64,000 nucleotides of DNA from Glandiceps talaboti (GCF_964340395.1 NC_135560.1:9011098-9075097), one strand, 5' to 3'. Counted from the first letter of the stretch, positions 12,951 through 27,145 are shown. Program-made: numbers and translations. Notes: a model not told the origin generated them from the letters alone.

Positions 12951-14219
12951 ACCACTCTCAGTTGAAGGCAATAATTTGAAGTGGAATACCTATTACTCCA
13001 ATTACTTGGAACAGGGATGTGTTTAACATGTATGTGTTGATAGGGGTATTAACAGGGTTTGAACATAACAGTAGAAGGAAGTAGCATGTGACAGTACTGT
13101 ATGGAACTGTGACAAAACTAGCATGGCACCATACTTGTTCGAGGACAATATGGAAGCATAAGGAGCAAACTGGCCTTCATGAAATTCAAATGAGATTGTT
13201 TCCATTGATAACACAAAACAGTCGTATTGTTAGTAATTTTTATACACATTTGACTACCGTTATTTTGAAATGGTTCAAAAATTTGCGTAAATTCACCTAG
13301 ACAACCTACACACGCAAATAAAGTCATACCAAAATATGATCACGAAATACAACATATAGACTCCTCAATTCTAATCTCATATTGACTGTTTCCAGATCAC
13401 TGAGTAGGTTAATTATATGATTATCTCTTTGCTTAGTTTCTTATGAATAGCCAACAGTGTTGTGTGGTTTGAATGCTGCCAGGCACTACAGAAGTGACAT
13501 ACACATGTACAATCTAAATGTGACCGCAAATTAATCTAGTTAGGCTTCTTCTATCAGTTGATACATTTGATACAGAAAGGTCAGGAAAGGTAAGAGCTAT
13601 GGTCTCTGAAGTGCCTTTTTTTTTGCACATTTACTCTATTTCTCTCTCATCAATTATCAACCACACAAAAATCTTCACAGTATTCCGAGTTGAATAAACA
13701 TTGCTACAAACAAGTTAAGTTCCTTTCATTCTTTACTCCATCAGTTGACCATTCATGACAATAACAGTTGCATTTAAACGATAAATACACACAGGGTTGA
13801 ATAAAAACGCAAATTAAAGTTTTCCTGCGGCATTTCCGTTCTGACTACACTAGGTCAAAGATCTCATCATTGATGACCCCTGACCTGTAGTCTATTCATG
13901 GTTACATGTTATTTGCAATGAGAAACCACAGCGTGTCTGAGAATAAAATCTACTCCACTGTCACACCTTTCCTGTACATGTACATGTAAATCACTTTGGG
14001 GCAGGTGGTCACATTTCTGGAATGATCGGACCTTGTTTATTTCAGGGTGGCTATACATAATATATCACTCCCTTGACACATGTGTCATTAGATCCACGCA
14101 TGCATGTATTCCATAACAGGTGAATATCACAGCAAGGATTTGTCAGACTTAAAAGCACAGCTTAGACGCTATGATCACAACACAGAGTTACTACATATCT
14201 ATGTTGTCTACTACTACTA

Positions 14220-15360
14220 CTACTACATGTAAACATTTGCACAAAGTGCATATTTCATAAAATATGACTATCAAAAGAAGAAAATGAAACAATCTTAGTA
14301 ATTAAAATATAAAGTTATATCATCTCCACATATATGTATTTCATATCGTGAATTTGGCAACAAGCATTTCCAAAAAGAAGAAAGACAAACAGGCTCAGTG
14401 ATTAACCATACATTTTATCATCTGCACATGTATGTGATTCAAAATATTAGCACTATGTAGATTTCATAACATTTGTACATATATATATTTCATAAGGTGT
14501 ATATTGCAACCAGTGTGCCCTCTAACAATAGCAAAATTTTGTTGTTGTGAGTCAAAATGAGAAAAACTGGGATTTCTTGTGAGTCATCCCATAGTAAGAG
14601 ATTGGGGAACACCAAATGTTGGTGAGTCACTAGAAATTGTGTGTATCAGTGGCGCATCAAATAGGCTTAGAGGGCACACTGAAATTTGCAACAATCATTT
14701 TTCAAAGAAATGAAAACAGAACATACAGTCACTACTTGTACATTATCTGTATGTATTGAATTTCATATTTATAGTCGTATGGATTTCATAACATTTGCAC
14801 AGGTATCAGTAAACAGTAATCATACAATGTATGTATACATGTATTTCACAACTAGCAAATATAACAACAAGCAAATTGGAAGAAACAAACTCATAAGGTA
14901 GGCTTAGCGATTAAAATATAAAGCCATAATTGCATCTTAATATATATCCATATCTTGTAAAATTTGTAGATGTACATATTTCATAACTGGTGAATATTGC
15001 AACAAACATATTGACAGAGATGAAGTCGTTGTGTTCACATAGTGATTAAACTTAAAGTTATTATACATCTGCATGCTTGTATTTCATGAAATTCGTATTT
15101 GACAATTGTCTGTATTTCATAAACTATGAATATGGTAACAAGTATTTTGACAGAGACAACTTGGGTTTTGAATGAAATTAAAACATAAAAGATATAATAT
15201 CTCCATATGTACACCATACATATTTCAGAATATTTGTAGAAATGTGCATTTTATTCATAATTTATATAATAAATATAAGAACATATATTTCCCACAAGAC
15301 AAATAAAACATGACACAATATTTCCTATGAGCTTAGCAATTATAAATACAAGTCTTCGTA
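14220..15360. repeat. Degenerate ~150-bp tandem array interrupted by a MITE
   Basis: At least six units share, in order, a TATTTCATAA motif, GTGAATATTGCAACAAGCATTT, a GAAGAAA or GAGATGAA block, a GTGATTAAA motif and TATAAAGTTATATCATCTC. A (CTA)n run precedes the array. The hAT-type MITE at 14511-14681 is inserted in one unit. Confidence 0.7.
14511..14681. mobile_element. CAGTGTGCCCTCTAA-type hAT-like MITE, copy 1
   Basis: 171 bp with near-perfect terminal inverted repeats CAGTGTGCCCTCTAA and TTAGAGGGCACACTG. The flanks TATTGCAAC and ATTTGCAAC are related, but three bases separate the right one from the element, so the duplication is imperfect. The better-preserved flanks are at copy 2 (38314). 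Confidence 0.75.
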
Positions 15361-15377
15361 CAAGAAACAGACCTTTT

Positions 15378-15690
15378 TCTCCTCAAATACTTTACTTCTT
15401 TGTGACTGAGTGGTAACATTTGTGGTAACGAATAAATACGAGAAGAAAGTTTGTACCTGATAATATGGGGGTAGACACTTGAAAGGAGTTTCCATGTTTT
15501 ACAAATATGGCCACAATTCAGTCAAATTTGCACATGTCACAAAACAAAGAGACGTGTATATATCCCATATGACATGTTACCTTTGTGCCAGGTTTGAAAG
15601 AAATCAGATATTGCATGGCTGAGAAATGAAGTACTATGTATGGACAGACGGACGCATTCACGGACAGAGCCCATTGTAATATAGTTCCTC
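15378..15690. repeat. Interspersed repeat, CTTTGTGCCAGGTTT family, copy 1
   Basis: Shares with 47398-47689 (opposite strand) CCTCAAATACTTTACTTCT, TGACTGARTGGT, a CATATG block, CTTTGTGCCAGGTTT, ATTGCATGKCTGAGAAATGA and a GGACGGACG-type tail. No coding capacity; the superfamily is not clear to me. Confidence 0.6.
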
Positions 15691-16329
15691 CTTCAGGGGA
15701 ATTAATAAAGTTACTACATCAAAGTCGAATGTCATTGAAATACATCTTACAGGATTTTGTTTAAGAAGTTTTTCCAAAGTTCAAAAACATCACTGTTATC
15801 CTAAGGACATAAACACACAATACATAATCCCATGGCATATCCAATTTCATTATGAAAACTCTGCATTATATATATAAAATTCCCCTGGCAATTTATCTAG
15901 AGTTCACGCAAATATTCTAAATGTTGGAGTGTTGTCTAATTATGATAATAAAATGTCATGATGTTGACGTAAATACTGTAGTCAAATATTTTTTGGTGCT
16001 AGATTTATTTAGTTGAATATGCACAAAAACATTTTTTATAGAAATAAGTTCTGCTATACTTTAGTATGAGTTGTCATATTTCTATTGTCAAATGTTGGGA
16101 AAGGTGTCAACAACAGTTGCATTGGAAATGGTGGGCTGACTCACTGGATGAGTGATTTACAAGGGTTAAATTTCCCCCTTGCACTGTCTACCAAATTGAA
16201 GTGTGCCTGACATGTCCTAAATTGCCATTCTGCCCAATTACTCATGTGTCAAAATAAATAAAAACTTCAGTACAAAAATATAAAATGTGCTCCATTTTGT
16301 ATTAGATACAGTATAGGAGAATAAAGTCC

Positions 16330-16645
16330 AGGTAGCCCTGTGTACAGACTACTATACATTGTATCTAGGGTACCAAATTAATAGTAGTCCAGGGCACACA
16401 GACTACTAAACATTGTATCTAGACTACGCAGTAGTCCAGGACACATAGACTACTAAACATTGTATCTAGACTACTAAATTAGCAGTAGTTCAGGGCACAT
16501 AGACTACTAAACATTGTATCTACACTACCAAATTAGCAGTAGTCCAGGACACATAGACTACTATCACTAAACAGTGTATCTAGACTACTAAATTAGCAGT
16601 AGTCCAGGGTACAGACTACTAAACATTGTGTCAAGACTACCAGAT
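16330..16645. repeat. 54-bp minisatellite, about six units
   Basis: Unit of about 54 bases made of AGACTACTAAACATTGTATC, TAGACTACTAAATTAGCAGT and AGTCCAGGGCACAT. Unit lengths vary by a few bases. Confidence 0.9.
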
Positions 16646-17639
16646 AAAAGCTAGTGGTCTATTATACCAAGGCAAATCAGTAGCAAACTCACTGAAACAG
16701 TTCACTCAGTTTAATCTGACTACCAAGTGTAGAAGTTAAATTTGAGCCCTGTAGCATGACAAGGAAATATTATTTCACATAATTTGTTTTTGTTTTCAGA
16801 TAGAGTTGAACTAGTATTATTTCACTAGATATGAAGTATTGTCATTGAATGATAATTTGAATTTTACAGCCTCCATCACAACCTAACATATAGGTCAAAT
16901 TTTATCGAAATGAATCACCTCATTTCCAATCAATTTTGTAACAAGCTTTGTGACTGGTTCATTCTCAGCTACAACCTTAGACGATGGATTACAAGGGCCA
17001 ATCATGAAATGTGTTACAAAATAAATACATTATCGCTCACCAGACAGTCTATAGATTGGCAGTAGTGCTAAAGCTTATAAGAAGAGTTCCAATTGTGTAC
17101 TACGCCAGTCTGGTGTCGGTGTAATCTGTCAGTTCGGTCTAAGAAAATGATTGATTGCATCAAAACGAGGGAATTACTTACCAGCTGAAATAGGGCAACA
17201 TATTTTTTTCCCCCTATATTTGTAATTATATCAACATCATACATCATGTATATTTACTCTCTGATGACAGTATAGCAATTTTGCAATTTAATTGTTTAAC
17301 ATCCAACAAAAATTTTATTACATACAAATGTCTGTGTCTGATAGCTTCTTTCAATAAAAGCTTAACATATGGATGGCAGTATATGTCTTCATTTGTTTCT
17401 GTAAGTGTCTTTGCTGTTACACGTACATGTAGACAGCTCACAGAGGTGAAATACATTAACCTCTAACACTAGCCATATTACATACACTGTCATTCATTCC
17501 ACTACCAGCACATTTATACCTTCTCTCTCCCAATTATAATAATCTTTTATTTTCATAATATTTACCTTATTTTTTTTGTTAAAACTATCTATTCTTTTAT
17601 GATAACAGTCTTCAGAAATTTAAAAAAATGCTTTTTTGT

Positions 17640-17890
17640 TATTCTACATTCTCATTTTCTATTAGTCATTTTGTAACAAAACGGTTTTTCACATCCTACA
17701 AATATTTGAAATTTGACATGATTTTCGTATTTTTTTGTATGCATGTTCTAAGTCATTTTACGAAAACGGTTTTCTAGCTCTACAAATATCATTGTATAAA
17801 TACTTCATTTATTTTTTGTTCAATATTATCCATACTTTCCAAGTTTGTATACATTTACTAATTTAATATTTACATTCACAAAAATTTTTA
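17640..17890. repeat. Diverged ~85-bp tandem repeat
   Basis: Two to three weak units with AGTCATTTTRYRAMAAAACGGTTTT followed by CTACAAATAT. Low identity. Confidence 0.45.
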
Positions 17891-20800
17891 CTCCCTACAA
17901 AAATACTAAGCAAAGATTTTACGTTCTCTTACTCTCAAATCAAATTTCAGAATACTCTTATCTTTGATCGATTTTTCAGTTTACTCACCTAAAACAGGCA
18001 AGGATACTCCCACTCTGTTCGAGGTCATACGACAAAGTTGTTGCTTGCCATATGATATTCATACTGTTATGATACAGTATAAATATACTGAGCAGGTACC
18101 AGGTACCATGAAACACCCCAACCAGCCACAACTAACTCAATTAAACTTGGATGGTGTCTGTGTATGTTCAATGAATATATACAAACATAATCCACACACC
18201 TCTAAAGACTGAACCATTTTTTTGTCATGTCATGTGAATGTTCAACTTAAGTCTGGACAGGTTCTCAGTTGACAAGAACAAAAGACTCACCTGTGAAAAA
18301 ATCTCCTCTGTAACTTACATGTCTATACGTAACATATGCTTTGTTTGATAGACTGTATCCCAATTTACACGTATGTCCTTTTTGTACATATTACACACAC
18401 CAAACTTTACGGGGAATATGCCAAGATTTTCAACTGAGGTGATTTACGTGTGCACAATAGTGTAGGTGTTTCAGTCACTCGGATATTGAGTGAGTCACAA
18501 GTCTTGTAAACTGAACTAAAGTAATTCATCCGTCTCTTTTCAAAGCAGTTGTTTTGATGGACAAGCTCCTAGTGCAATTTGAATCTCCTTTCATACAAAG
18601 ACGGCCTCAAAACTAAGTAGGAGGGGGGGTCACTGAACTTACCTTTGATCTTGGTTCGGAGAAAGTTTTGTGTAATCTGTGAGGTATGCTGTGTAGTAAA
18701 CATAAGCTAGTTTTTTGGCACTGTTCCATGCTATGCATGAAGGACAAGTCGTGTTCGATCTTGCTGGGAGAAACAAACAGGGTAGCTTTATAGTGGTACT
18801 TCAGCATTACAGAGGGAACTAATTTTGAACAGATACACAAGATCTCACATGACATGTTTATAATAACAGTTGTTTCTGCTAATATTATTATTATTAATAT
18901 TGTACTTTACACCTTCATGGCATACACAAATGGCACATTTTGGAGACTTTTTTAAATATACAAGGTCTTCGACCACTAATTACGTCAACATATTTTCATA
19001 TCAATACAGTCTGTTCGGTTGTTCTAAAAAAAAAAATGTAAAATTTTATGTGACACTTCCACTGGAAATAAACTTGAATTGATTATCGCTAAAAAAAATG
19101 GCACTGGATAAGATTACCTAGCTCTAGGCTTACTCTGTTTACAGGAAAAAATGTATTGAAAATGTAATCATTTTTGTAACAACTAAATATTTGGCCGCAG
19201 GAAACACCCTCCCACTGCCACGCCATTCCATTTACCTGTCTTTCTTTGATGGATGAATATACATGTACAGCCTACACATTTATGCAAGAGCCATACAATG
19301 TACGTGCATTGGATATGGTGGAGTGAGCACGGCAAGCTGAAACCCCTATTTGTCCCGAGAATGGACTAACCACTCAATAGGAAACAAATGGGAACTATTC
19401 TAAGATTCAAAACACGCGGCCAGAAAGGGTAAGTTTTAGAATTTGAGTGCTGCATGGCCTACTACACTGTAATATAAAGAATGTTGTGAAACCTCAACAA
19501 AACTGATGGTTTGTTTTTAGTTTTTAGTAAAGCTTTGTAGAGTAAAGTTGGTGTACAAGTAACAAAAACAACTTGTCACCTTCTTTGTGAAAACGCTGCA
19601 TCATTTGTCAACAGATATGGTAGTACCACTCACCCAGCTTAATACACAACTACTCAAGTTCCATGGCAGTCATTCGATTTCACTGTATACCATCATTGAC
19701 TTTTTCACCAGATAATCAAACCTGATTGTATTCAATGTTTTCACCTACATGTAAAACAAAGTTTCTAGACCCATATACATTATAAATAAACTTCAGTGAA
19801 ATCAGGTGATACAAGTTTATTTTCATATGTTTGATATGGAGATTTTGTAAAACTGTGGGTATATTTCAACTTCACAATTTAACACCCCAACTTTTGGCAA
19901 CATATTCGGCATTTTTAGCATTTTGTGATACTTTGTTGAATTAGTAAGTCCATAAATTCTAGGATTTTCACATGGTCTGTCTAGTAATTTGTGGACAGGA
20001 TACTGCATTTTGCCCTACCTTTCCAGAAATGCCAGTTTTTCTAACATTGCGTTTCCATGTAGTAACTGTTACATGTTTGTACTTTGTTATTGACTAACTC
20101 TCCATCTTTCTCTAAAGTCTCGCTGCAGACAAATTTCAACTGCATGTGACCTTTGACCCCAATCACTATAGGTATCGACATATTTGCTACTGCTGCTACC
20201 TTGCAAGGGTTGTAGATGCTTTGCAACAAGTGAATACTAATACCCACATCCTGTGTCAGCCTGGGTACCACATCAGTTTCCAATTACAACTTTTCACTCC
20301 ATCATTATTCATTATCACCACATGATTTAGAGATCACTTTCACTTGACATCATTTCAACAATATTCTACATAATGTAAAGTCGTGGGCTTTAGCTACTCA
20401 ACAACTGTTTCAATACATAATTCACGGACATGGGATATATATATGATTTACAATTCATGAAAAACATCTGAGGTCCCTATTCTAAGGCCAGCCACTATCC
20501 AATTAAGTGAAGGGCATTTATTAATTGCTTTCATAATACCCTATCTATTGTTCTGTTTGTTGTAGTTTTTCACTTTCATTTTATAAACCTAATTTCCATT
20601 TAATCTCAGAAGACCCATATGGAGGTACTTTCATTGACTGCAGTGCACCAAGTGTGAACGCAGTCCCCAATGGACTTACACGACTGGCCTAGGAAATGCT
20701 GTTTGGGTTTTGGGTCATAAATTGACAACTCCTCAATACGAATTGCAATTGTCAAAGAAGTGTATTTCCGCTATAGGCATAAAGCATGTTACCGTAAAGT

Positions 20801-21611
20801 GTTTTGTAGCCTAGGGGGCTTAGCAAAATCTGTGCAGTCAAATCTTAAATCTTAACCTCTCTGTTGATTACATTCACTAAACTGCCTAATAAATAAGTGT
20901 CTGAAATCAACTTTAGTCCAAGATACACACACCATAAAACTATCAAATAGACTATTAAAATACCAAATAGACTGACATACAATATACCAAGCCTAAAGCG
21001 GTACTGAAGGGTAGTTCAATCTATTGTGCTCACAATTTATTCCAAGCTTTGATTGACAAAGCACTTATAAAAACTTTAACTACATTAACATCGTGAATAA
21101 TTAATAACAATTTTAAATTATTTAGTAAATGATCACATAATTATTTTTGAATTTTGATAGAGTATATATTTAATGAAGTTAGCAACAGAGCCAAGCGTCC
21201 AAAAGGGACACGGTCGATTTATTGACAAGTACACACTCCCAGGTACACTGTATAGTATAGTAAGACAACACTCCTCTTGTTCCTTTCTGACAGCTTTCTG
21301 CTCTTCCTTGCATAACTACAACAAAACATGTCTAAGCCTGTATTATACCTTTCTCTGTGTTTCCTTGTTGATCATTTCACACAATGTTTTTGTTATACAG
21401 TTGTTAATTGGTGTATACAAAATCCCCGGGCTTTTATAGTCACTGATTCCTATTTTAATATATTTTGTGAAAATCTAATAAATGTCCATGAGACTAAAAA
21501 TCATACCAGTTTTCTCTGTATCTTTTGAAAAGAAACTTCTCAACTTTCTAGACACAGTCACATGACAGTTAAAATAGATTAGAAAGTGCACAATCACATA
21601 AAATGAATAAT

Positions 21612-21790
21612 TCTTACCTCCAGTCAGATTTTGCTGCTGTAGTGTAGAAAGTTATGGAACAAGTGTGAATGTGTGTGTGCACTTCCTGAGTCATGTGAGG
21701 TCATTGCAGCCTACCAATCAGGTGTCAGTTTTAGAGTCAGGTGGGCGGAGCTGTGCCCCATTAGTGTTTCTAATTTAAAACACATTTTAA
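21612..21790 (-). promoter_or_regulatory. Possible internal minus-strand promoter and first exon
   Basis: Read on the minus strand: a GC box (plus-strand GGGCGG at 21743-21748), a CCAAT box (CCAATCA at 21714-21720), an AP-1-like TGAGTCA (21687-21693) and an adjacent ETS-like ACTTCCTG, then after about 60 bases a consensus donor GTAAGA (21612-21617). This order would suit an alternative ASH1L first exon. It is motif-based inference only. Confidence 0.3.
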
Positions 21791-24700
21791 TCACCATGTT
21801 AAATCAAGTGAAAGAGGTTTGATTAGCACACAGACATGTTTGTATACAAGCCATTCATTTCCAAGTCTACTTGTTCCATTGATTACCATAGTCAATTAAC
21901 AGTACTCGATGCCAAGCTGTGCTGTGTGTATTTTGTTTCAGCCCTATGACTTTCAGTCAATGGCATCATCAAAGATAGCAGTATATTTGTATCAGATTTG
22001 CGTTCCCACCTGATCAGTCTGCACATACTACTATTCAGGACAAACATTACAGTGTTTATGTTAGAGATTAAACCCTGTCTGGAGCATTTGTGGTAGAGGA
22101 AAACTGCATTTTGTAAATTACAACCTTAGAACATTCTATGGTCTACATATTATTTCTACCCTTATGTGCAGTCTGGATAAATGAAGTCCTGGGTCAAATA
22201 TATATTCTTCTGTGATACAATTGTATTTCAAAGACAGAAAAGAATTTGAAATGAAATATTTTTCAGGTGTACACAAATTGAACATAGTGTCCCGATACAA
22301 CATAGAAATGTCACAAGTTATATACCTCAGATGATGCTGATCAAATGTTGGATTTGTTTTCAAACAATTTTAGTGAGTGTAAATTTTCATTTGTCATTTG
22401 TATGTGATCTCATGATACCATACTTCATTCAATTTGTACAGCAACATCTGTCATTTCAGCCATATAAACAAGTCACAGACGCATACTACGCCAATGAATT
22501 TGCATGTATCCAAACAAAACTGTACTAAGATATCACAGGACAGCATTTTTATTACATTGCCATCCCTAGAATTCAAAGATAATGAAGACAACAAGATTGA
22601 GGCATTTTAAAGTTATTTTTATCCCTATATTTTTATTTTGTTTTGCTGTGTTGATGCAACCTTTGCCAGGTGTTACTAAGCTCTACCATCCCGTAATACT
22701 CACATATGCTACCTTTCTGTGTCAGTATGTTATATGTGCTGAACATTGTTAGCCTTTTCATCAAAGTAGGGGGTACATATTTCATCGTTGTATTCAATTA
22801 TGTAGCTATAAATACACAGATTTTGTTCAAAATGCATGATAATTACAGCGAATAATAAATGGACTATTTTTTTTCATTGCTAGCTGCAGTCAGAAATACA
22901 GAGTATTTGTGTTTTGAAAACAGCACCCCCTTCATACAAAGTCACTCTTATTGAAAAGCAAGCCATATCACTACACACTTCCCTGAATAGCATATTTACT
23001 TCGCAAAACGGTTTTCTAAAAATAGCACCAGCACACTGCGTTTCATGTCTGATGTTAACACTGACAATATGTATTTAAATTTGGACATGGAATTACTGTA
23101 TACAATAATCTATTCCATCTTAGCCCTGTCATTATGAATCACACATCACTGCGAGGCAAAAATTATGATGGTTCTATTAATATTCATGACTGCATACAAT
23201 ACACTGACATGGTGGAGAGGCAGACAGACACACTCCTGTTTCTGTTTTCAACGACCGCGTCTCAGGTCACTTATATGTAGCTGTGAAATAAACATGCTAT
23301 CAAATGTCACTTTTTCTCCCAGGCCCATTTGCCACACATGATATAAACAGCCTTAACAGACCACAAATTTTTTAAATATCATTTCTATAAATACCATCAT
23401 ATACGAGCGACATTTGACAGAAATTTACGACATTCAACCATTTTTAGATTTCTATTCACTTCATATTCATATTCCTCTACGATTACATATTTGTAGAAAA
23501 TGTGCTGTTGAGCTGTACAGACTAGTGTTGTATATTTATCATTGGTTAAATTTTAATGCATATTAAAGGTTTACCTTTATCCCATACATGGACTTAAAAC
23601 CTAACCTAAAATGTCCTTATGTATCTTTGCATTATGTCGTCTCCACCAGTTATAGCACTGCGAAAACAAAACAGTGTATTGCCCTTTTAAAAATTATATG
23701 AAACTTTCACGAAATCATCATCTATGCGTATATAACATTAATGATTGATTTGTTATTATTTAGATAATTGTACATATTATATAAGTGGTCCACCTCTTGC
23801 ATGTGCTCAATAAATATTACTCTTTTTTTTTTTTGTACTGGCAGCATGCCCATTTACAATACTAGTATTAATAGTAAATTGCAAAGCACACAATATTGTG
23901 TAGGAGACTTCATTTGGGATTGGTGAGTAGCAGACCCATCATTATTTCGGTGACTGACTCCACTATTGTGAGCATGTTGTAATGTATTAATGGATATGAA
24001 GTACAAATTATGCCATCTGCCAGCAGTATGGTTTTTCATGTATTTCATCCATAAATAAAGAGCCCAACAGCCCCCATCACGGCATATGCACCCCACAGTG
24101 TACAGTGATTGTACACATGAATATTTGATGAGAAGGCCAGTGATCAACATGTCTGCCTGATGCGACTAATACATTGTAATCCATCAAGGCTTTGAAGTGG
24201 GGAATGGAATCGGTTTACACTGTAGACAGTCTTTCTTTCCCAACCACAGAACTCTCCTTAGCACAACAACAGACAACATTTGTGCTATGGGCCCCCTACA
24301 GAACGTGATATTACAACATCTTTCAAGCTGCCGAGATAATACGCTACTTTCCATGACGTCACAATATACAAATGACACCTCAACACTGGAGACCTCTTAT
24401 TATGACAGAAATATGAATTATTGCACATATATAACATTTCAATTTAAAATAACAGTTGAAAATAATTTCTACTACTCATGCACCATATGGAATATGATAA
24501 TTATTTGAATTCTTACAAGTATATATAATGTACACTTTTAAACATTTTGACAGACTATTTCAAACATTATTTTAGAATATGATATCACTTTTGATTTGTA
24601 TTATCCAAAATAACACATATTATGATTATAAATATCATTATGATCCTGGGTCTCAGCATAATATCCAAATGATTGTCACTAATTATATATAACACGAACA

Positions 24701-25916
24701 TCACACGTCATTATCGAGTAGTGTTCAAAACATAATCACCAACCTGATGTAAAATAAAGCCCTTCAGATCATCTTTCCTTCACACTCCTGTGATAAATGA
24801 GCAGAGAAGTACTTGTCTACTTGTATGTTTACTGGTAAACTCAAGTTGTGGTGAGGTGGAATTTTTAGGTCAAGGTCAAAGTAACAGTATCAAGTCTACC
24901 TGTATTTTTCAGCTAACTAAAACTGTTATAATTGATGGGCCCTAGAGCATTCCATAACTGTCTTACAGTAATAGTCTACTCATTTACCTCATCAAAAAAT
25001 ACGCCTCCTTTCTCTCCCAACCACTGTACCAGTAGAAAGATATTTATATTGTTGGCCTGCTATTCTGTATCTGTCTATCATATCAACACACATACAGGGT
25101 CACTCTGTACAGCAAACACAATACATCTGACCCAACCAGGACCTCTAGTTTTATTAGCTGAATTTTTTGATTAAAATAGTGGCAACACACGACACATTGA
25201 TCCGTTTTCTGTCACCACTTACCTAATCACATGGAACAGCTAGCACCATGGTTGGGCCATCATTTCAATATTTTTTTTATGAGGGTTGGAACGTCATTGG
25301 AGATGTCATTACATTTTTATGATTATATCAGTGGACCTGTTATTACAATAACCATGTTTGTTCTAATCACTTTGCCAGCCCTGTCTGCTTCTAAATAAAT
25401 AACAAAGTTTCCACTACTACAACTAATAATAATAGTAAAGTATTATGATCTGTTGCTAGACTTTATACACAAAATGATGACACATCATGCAGGTAATACC
25501 CTTTAATTCTAGCAGTATGTTATTTTATTATGTAAATAACAGATTAAAATGTGTTTGCGACTGCTTTCATTTTGTTCAAGCAACTGAAAGCAGAATTACT
25601 GACGCTGTTTAACTGTTCATTTTTTTTCTGTTTATTATTATCATGTCCCCATTTCCAGTACAATACTACTGACATTTCTGTTGTTTTCATTGGCGTACTT
25701 CAAATAATCTTAATGACTGCAAATATTGACCTTTTTTTTAAATTTTAAAAGGAATTAATGTCAATTCCACTGTTTGTTAAATAATTTAGCACCATAACAC
25801 ATAAATAAATGTTGATGTGATTAAAAACAAAAATATATACAAACATGAAAATATAGTGAATGAATTCTAAGTCCAATTACACAGCAGTGAAAATATGACC
25901 AGCAACACTTTTTTCA

Positions 25917-25940
25917 GGGGGGGGGGGGGGGGGGGGGGGG
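25917..25940. repeat. Homopolymer G tract, 24 bases
   Basis: Twenty-four consecutive G on the plus strand. It could fold as a G-quadruplex, and its length is likely polymorphic or uncertain in the assembly. Confidence 0.9.
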
Positions 25941-26216
25941 TTCTATCTCTTATATATGAAGTATACTATTGTACCAAACAGAATGGTGTCTGACTTGCAT
26001 GAGTAGCTGACAGCCTACAGGCATTACTACATGTGGTATTTTATTGAAAATTGATAACAGTAATTGTGATGTTGCATGTAAATTTGACGTTCGTGTCATT
26101 TTACAACTGATGAGAAACACAGATTATAAAACAGAAAAAATCCCCACATGAAATCAGCACTAATTATTTCGGTAGAAAAGACAAACTGCAGTCCTTATAT
26201 AGTAAAAACGCCTCCA

Positions 26217-26230
26217 GTTACCATGGTAAC
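26217..26230. promoter_or_regulatory. Perfect palindromic X-box (RFX-type site)
   Basis: GTTACCATGGTAAC is a full match to the RFX-family X-box consensus GTNRCC-N(0-3)-RGYAAC and is self-complementary. It lies in otherwise non-repetitive intron sequence. Confidence 0.5.
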
Positions 26231-26969
26231 GTAACCCGGTTACATAGAATCATACATTTATAATTTTCTGGTGTTTTTTTAAAATAGAGATAGTAGAATC
26301 ACACAAGCTAGCTACTGTAACTGTTTTTGAATAAAAGTAGTTTCACTTTGAGTTGAACACAGTTTTAGTAGCTTCCTTACATGAAGCACACACTATCAAA
26401 TATACAAACTAAAGAATATGTGCACATAAATGCGACGAATATTCACTATGACAGAAAAAAAATAGTATCTAAGTGTCTGAAAAGGTTTGAATTTATGTTA
26501 GAATTCCTAGATATACACTATATGTTGATGACTTGATTGGCATAGGTAACAGCTAATGACTGAATACACACGTACATGTACAGTACATTCACTATACAAG
26601 CTGCATGTAGCTACGTGTCCCATTGCACTATCATGCTCCTAAACCATGCTGTCTTGCCAATGCGGGTCAACATTTACATACATCAAAATTAAAACGAGAT
26701 GACATATTTATCAACAATAAGGTGATTTGCCTCATCAATGCTAGGGAAAGAAAGAAATCGCATGTGTTATCACACCTCGCACACACTGTATAGCCAGACT
26801 GCCAGCACCATGTGACTCGACTACTCTATGCTCACATCTCAGTGAAATATGGCTGCGTCATGCATAATGCCTCCGTCAGAGCTAATATGAGAAAATATGT
26901 CGCCAGACAATCTCATTCCGAAAACATAAAACTGATGAAAAAGCTGTGAAGAAACCCCAAAGTGAGAAG

Positions 26970-27145
26970 ACTTACTTTGAATAGGCAGAGAGACACGCGG
27001 TGGGTGTAGATATCAGTGGAATTGTTCAGAGTCTGCAGGAAATACGCTGGACATGTCATCTACATATGGCATGTAGATTACACTAGCTTGGAAAGCTGAG
27101 GTCATGTGAACCGATCTCTTGGCGGGTAACTATAGCCAATCACCT
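26970..27145 (-). promoter_or_regulatory. Possible internal minus-strand promoter and first exon
   Basis: The minus strand has a CCAAT box (CCAATCA at 27136-27142 on plus) beside a GGCGGG (27121-27126), local CpG enrichment, then a GTAAGT donor at 26970-26975. The layout resembles that at 21612-21790. Motif-based inference. Confidence 0.3.

Noticed and set aside
11933-12955. Frames of 60-172 codons, minus strand, with repeated LHMASYC-type peptides
   Set aside because: They follow the minisatellite unit in several frames at once, with no start, splice or family signal.
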